Below are positions 5,415 to 5,796 of a stretch of DNA of 5,796 nucleotides, piece after piece; position 1 is the first letter of the stretch, and each line of letters starts with the position of its first letter. Source of the stretch: DASUPK01 sp035456265 (GTDB taxonomy: Bacteria > Actinomycetota > Thermoleophilia > Solirubrobacterales > 70-9); the NCBI GenBank assembly GCA_035456265.1, contig DATIDP010000046.1, positions 1 to 5,796 on the forward strand. Reading direction: 5' to 3'. The notes beneath the pieces were generated by a model. That model saw only the letters and a program-made list of their open reading frames with translations, was not told the origin of the DNA and ran no database searches. A program made the translations under genes and the position numbers.

Positions 5415-5427
5415 GGGGAAGGGGAAG
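5415..5427 (+). promoter_or_regulatory. Purine-rich ribosome binding site
   Basis: GGGGAAGGGGAAG ends 5 nt before the ATG at 5433. It fixes that codon as the start in preference to the in-frame ATG at 5442, from which it would be 14 nt away. With the site at 2231-2238 it is one of only two strong Shine-Dalgarno sequences in the window. Confidence 0.7.
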
Positions 5428-5432
5428 TTCCG

Positions 5433-5796
5433 ATGATCGAGATGCGCTGGGCTCGTCTGCTCCTACTCGCATGCCTTGCCGGCTCCGTTTCCGGAGTCCT
5501 CGCGATGCCCGCCCCCGCCGCAGCCAAGAAGAAGACGGCCACCCTCAGTCAGTGCGTGAGCGCGGCGGTCAGCATTCCCGACGGCCCGCCGGACGGCACC
5601 ACCGTCGTCAACCCGGCGGCCTCGTTCGCGGTGTCGGTGAGGGTGCCGAAGCTCAAGGGGAGGCCCCAGAAAGGCGAGATCACGGCGTTCCACTCCGCGG
5701 GGGTACGGATCTCGCACACCGACGACGGTGACCTTGCCCTGTTCTTGGTTTCGCCGGGCGGGAGGGCGGTGGCGCTGGCCACGTACCGAGACCAGA
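5433..5796 (+). CDS. Secreted protein with a proprotein-convertase P-domain (5' part)
   Basis: Runs off the window after 121 codons. Residues 1-31 look like a signal peptide: charged MIEMRWAR, a hydrophobic core (9-24), then PAPAAA with an AxA site before KKK (32-34), predicting cleavage after residue 31 and export by Sec. After a short linker with one Cys (Cys41), residues about 45-121 resemble the P-domain beta sandwich: a strand with FAVSVRVPKL, then GVRISHTDDGDLALFLVSPGGRAVAL (about 90-115), which carries the family signature of a strand, His-Thr, Gly-Asp-Leu, Leu-x-Ser-Pro-x-Gly. P-domains usually follow subtilisin-like or metalloprotease domains; here none precedes it, so any catalytic or anchoring part must lie further downstream or be absent. 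The function is therefore open. It appears to be a separate transcription unit from coaX-dus. Confidence 0.75.
   Translation, partial: MIEMRWARLLLLACLAGSVSGVLAMPAPAAAKKKTATLSQCVSAAVSIPDGPPDGTTVVNPAASFAVSVRVPKLKGRPQKGEITAFHSAGVRISHTDDGDLALFLVSPGGRAVALATYRDQ

Noticed and set aside
5463..5474. LLAC at residues 11-14 of the P-domain protein as a lipobox
   Set aside because: The hydrophobic core before the Cys would be too short, Leu at -2 is unfavourable, and a longer core with an AxA site follows.

Overview
The window is GC-rich and gene-dense, with almost no intergenic sequence. It holds two broken-edge genes and seven complete ones. The strong GC bias at third codon positions, GTG starts, actinobacterial-type CoaX and Dus sequences and possible leaderless starts suggest a high-GC actinobacterium, perhaps a Thermoleophilia/Solirubrobacterales-type lineage. 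That placement is an inference from sequence style, not a computed result.

Layout from left to right: the last 23 codons of an unidentified gene (+); folP, dihydropteroate synthase (+); an epoxide-hydrolase-like alpha/beta hydrolase (-); folB, dihydroneopterin aldolase (+); folK, HPPK (+); a cysteine-free GST-like protein (-); coaX, type III pantothenate kinase (+); a DusB-like tRNA-dihydrouridine synthase (+); and the 5' end of a secreted protein carrying a proprotein-convertase P-domain (+, cut by the window edge). No stretch of 300 bases lacks a gene. I found no rRNA, tRNA, CRISPR array, insertion sequence or phage gene.

The plus-strand genes look like the core of a known conserved neighbourhood. 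In Bacillus subtilis, coaX, sul(folP)-folB-folK and a dus gene lie in one run between ftsH and lysS. FolB, FolK and FolP carry out consecutive steps from dihydroneopterin to dihydropteroate. CoaX commits pantothenate to CoA synthesis, and Dus modifies tRNA. Here this housekeeping run is interrupted twice by minus-strand genes that look like electrophile-detoxification enzymes (epoxide-hydrolase fold, GST fold). Each sits tail-to-tail with the gene on its left and head-to-head with the gene on its right. The result is three plus-strand units (folP; folB-folK; coaX-dus), and the last two need their own promoters within 37-39 bp gaps.

The parts most worth a second look are small-scale. A 10-codon ORF with a strong Shine-Dalgarno and an internal hairpin lies between folB and folK. 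Hexamers resembling -10 boxes sit 7-8 nt ahead of three start codons that mostly lack a Shine-Dalgarno. One CTAG tetranucleotide supplies both stop codons of a convergent gene pair. I do not see a clear previously undescribed system in this window.
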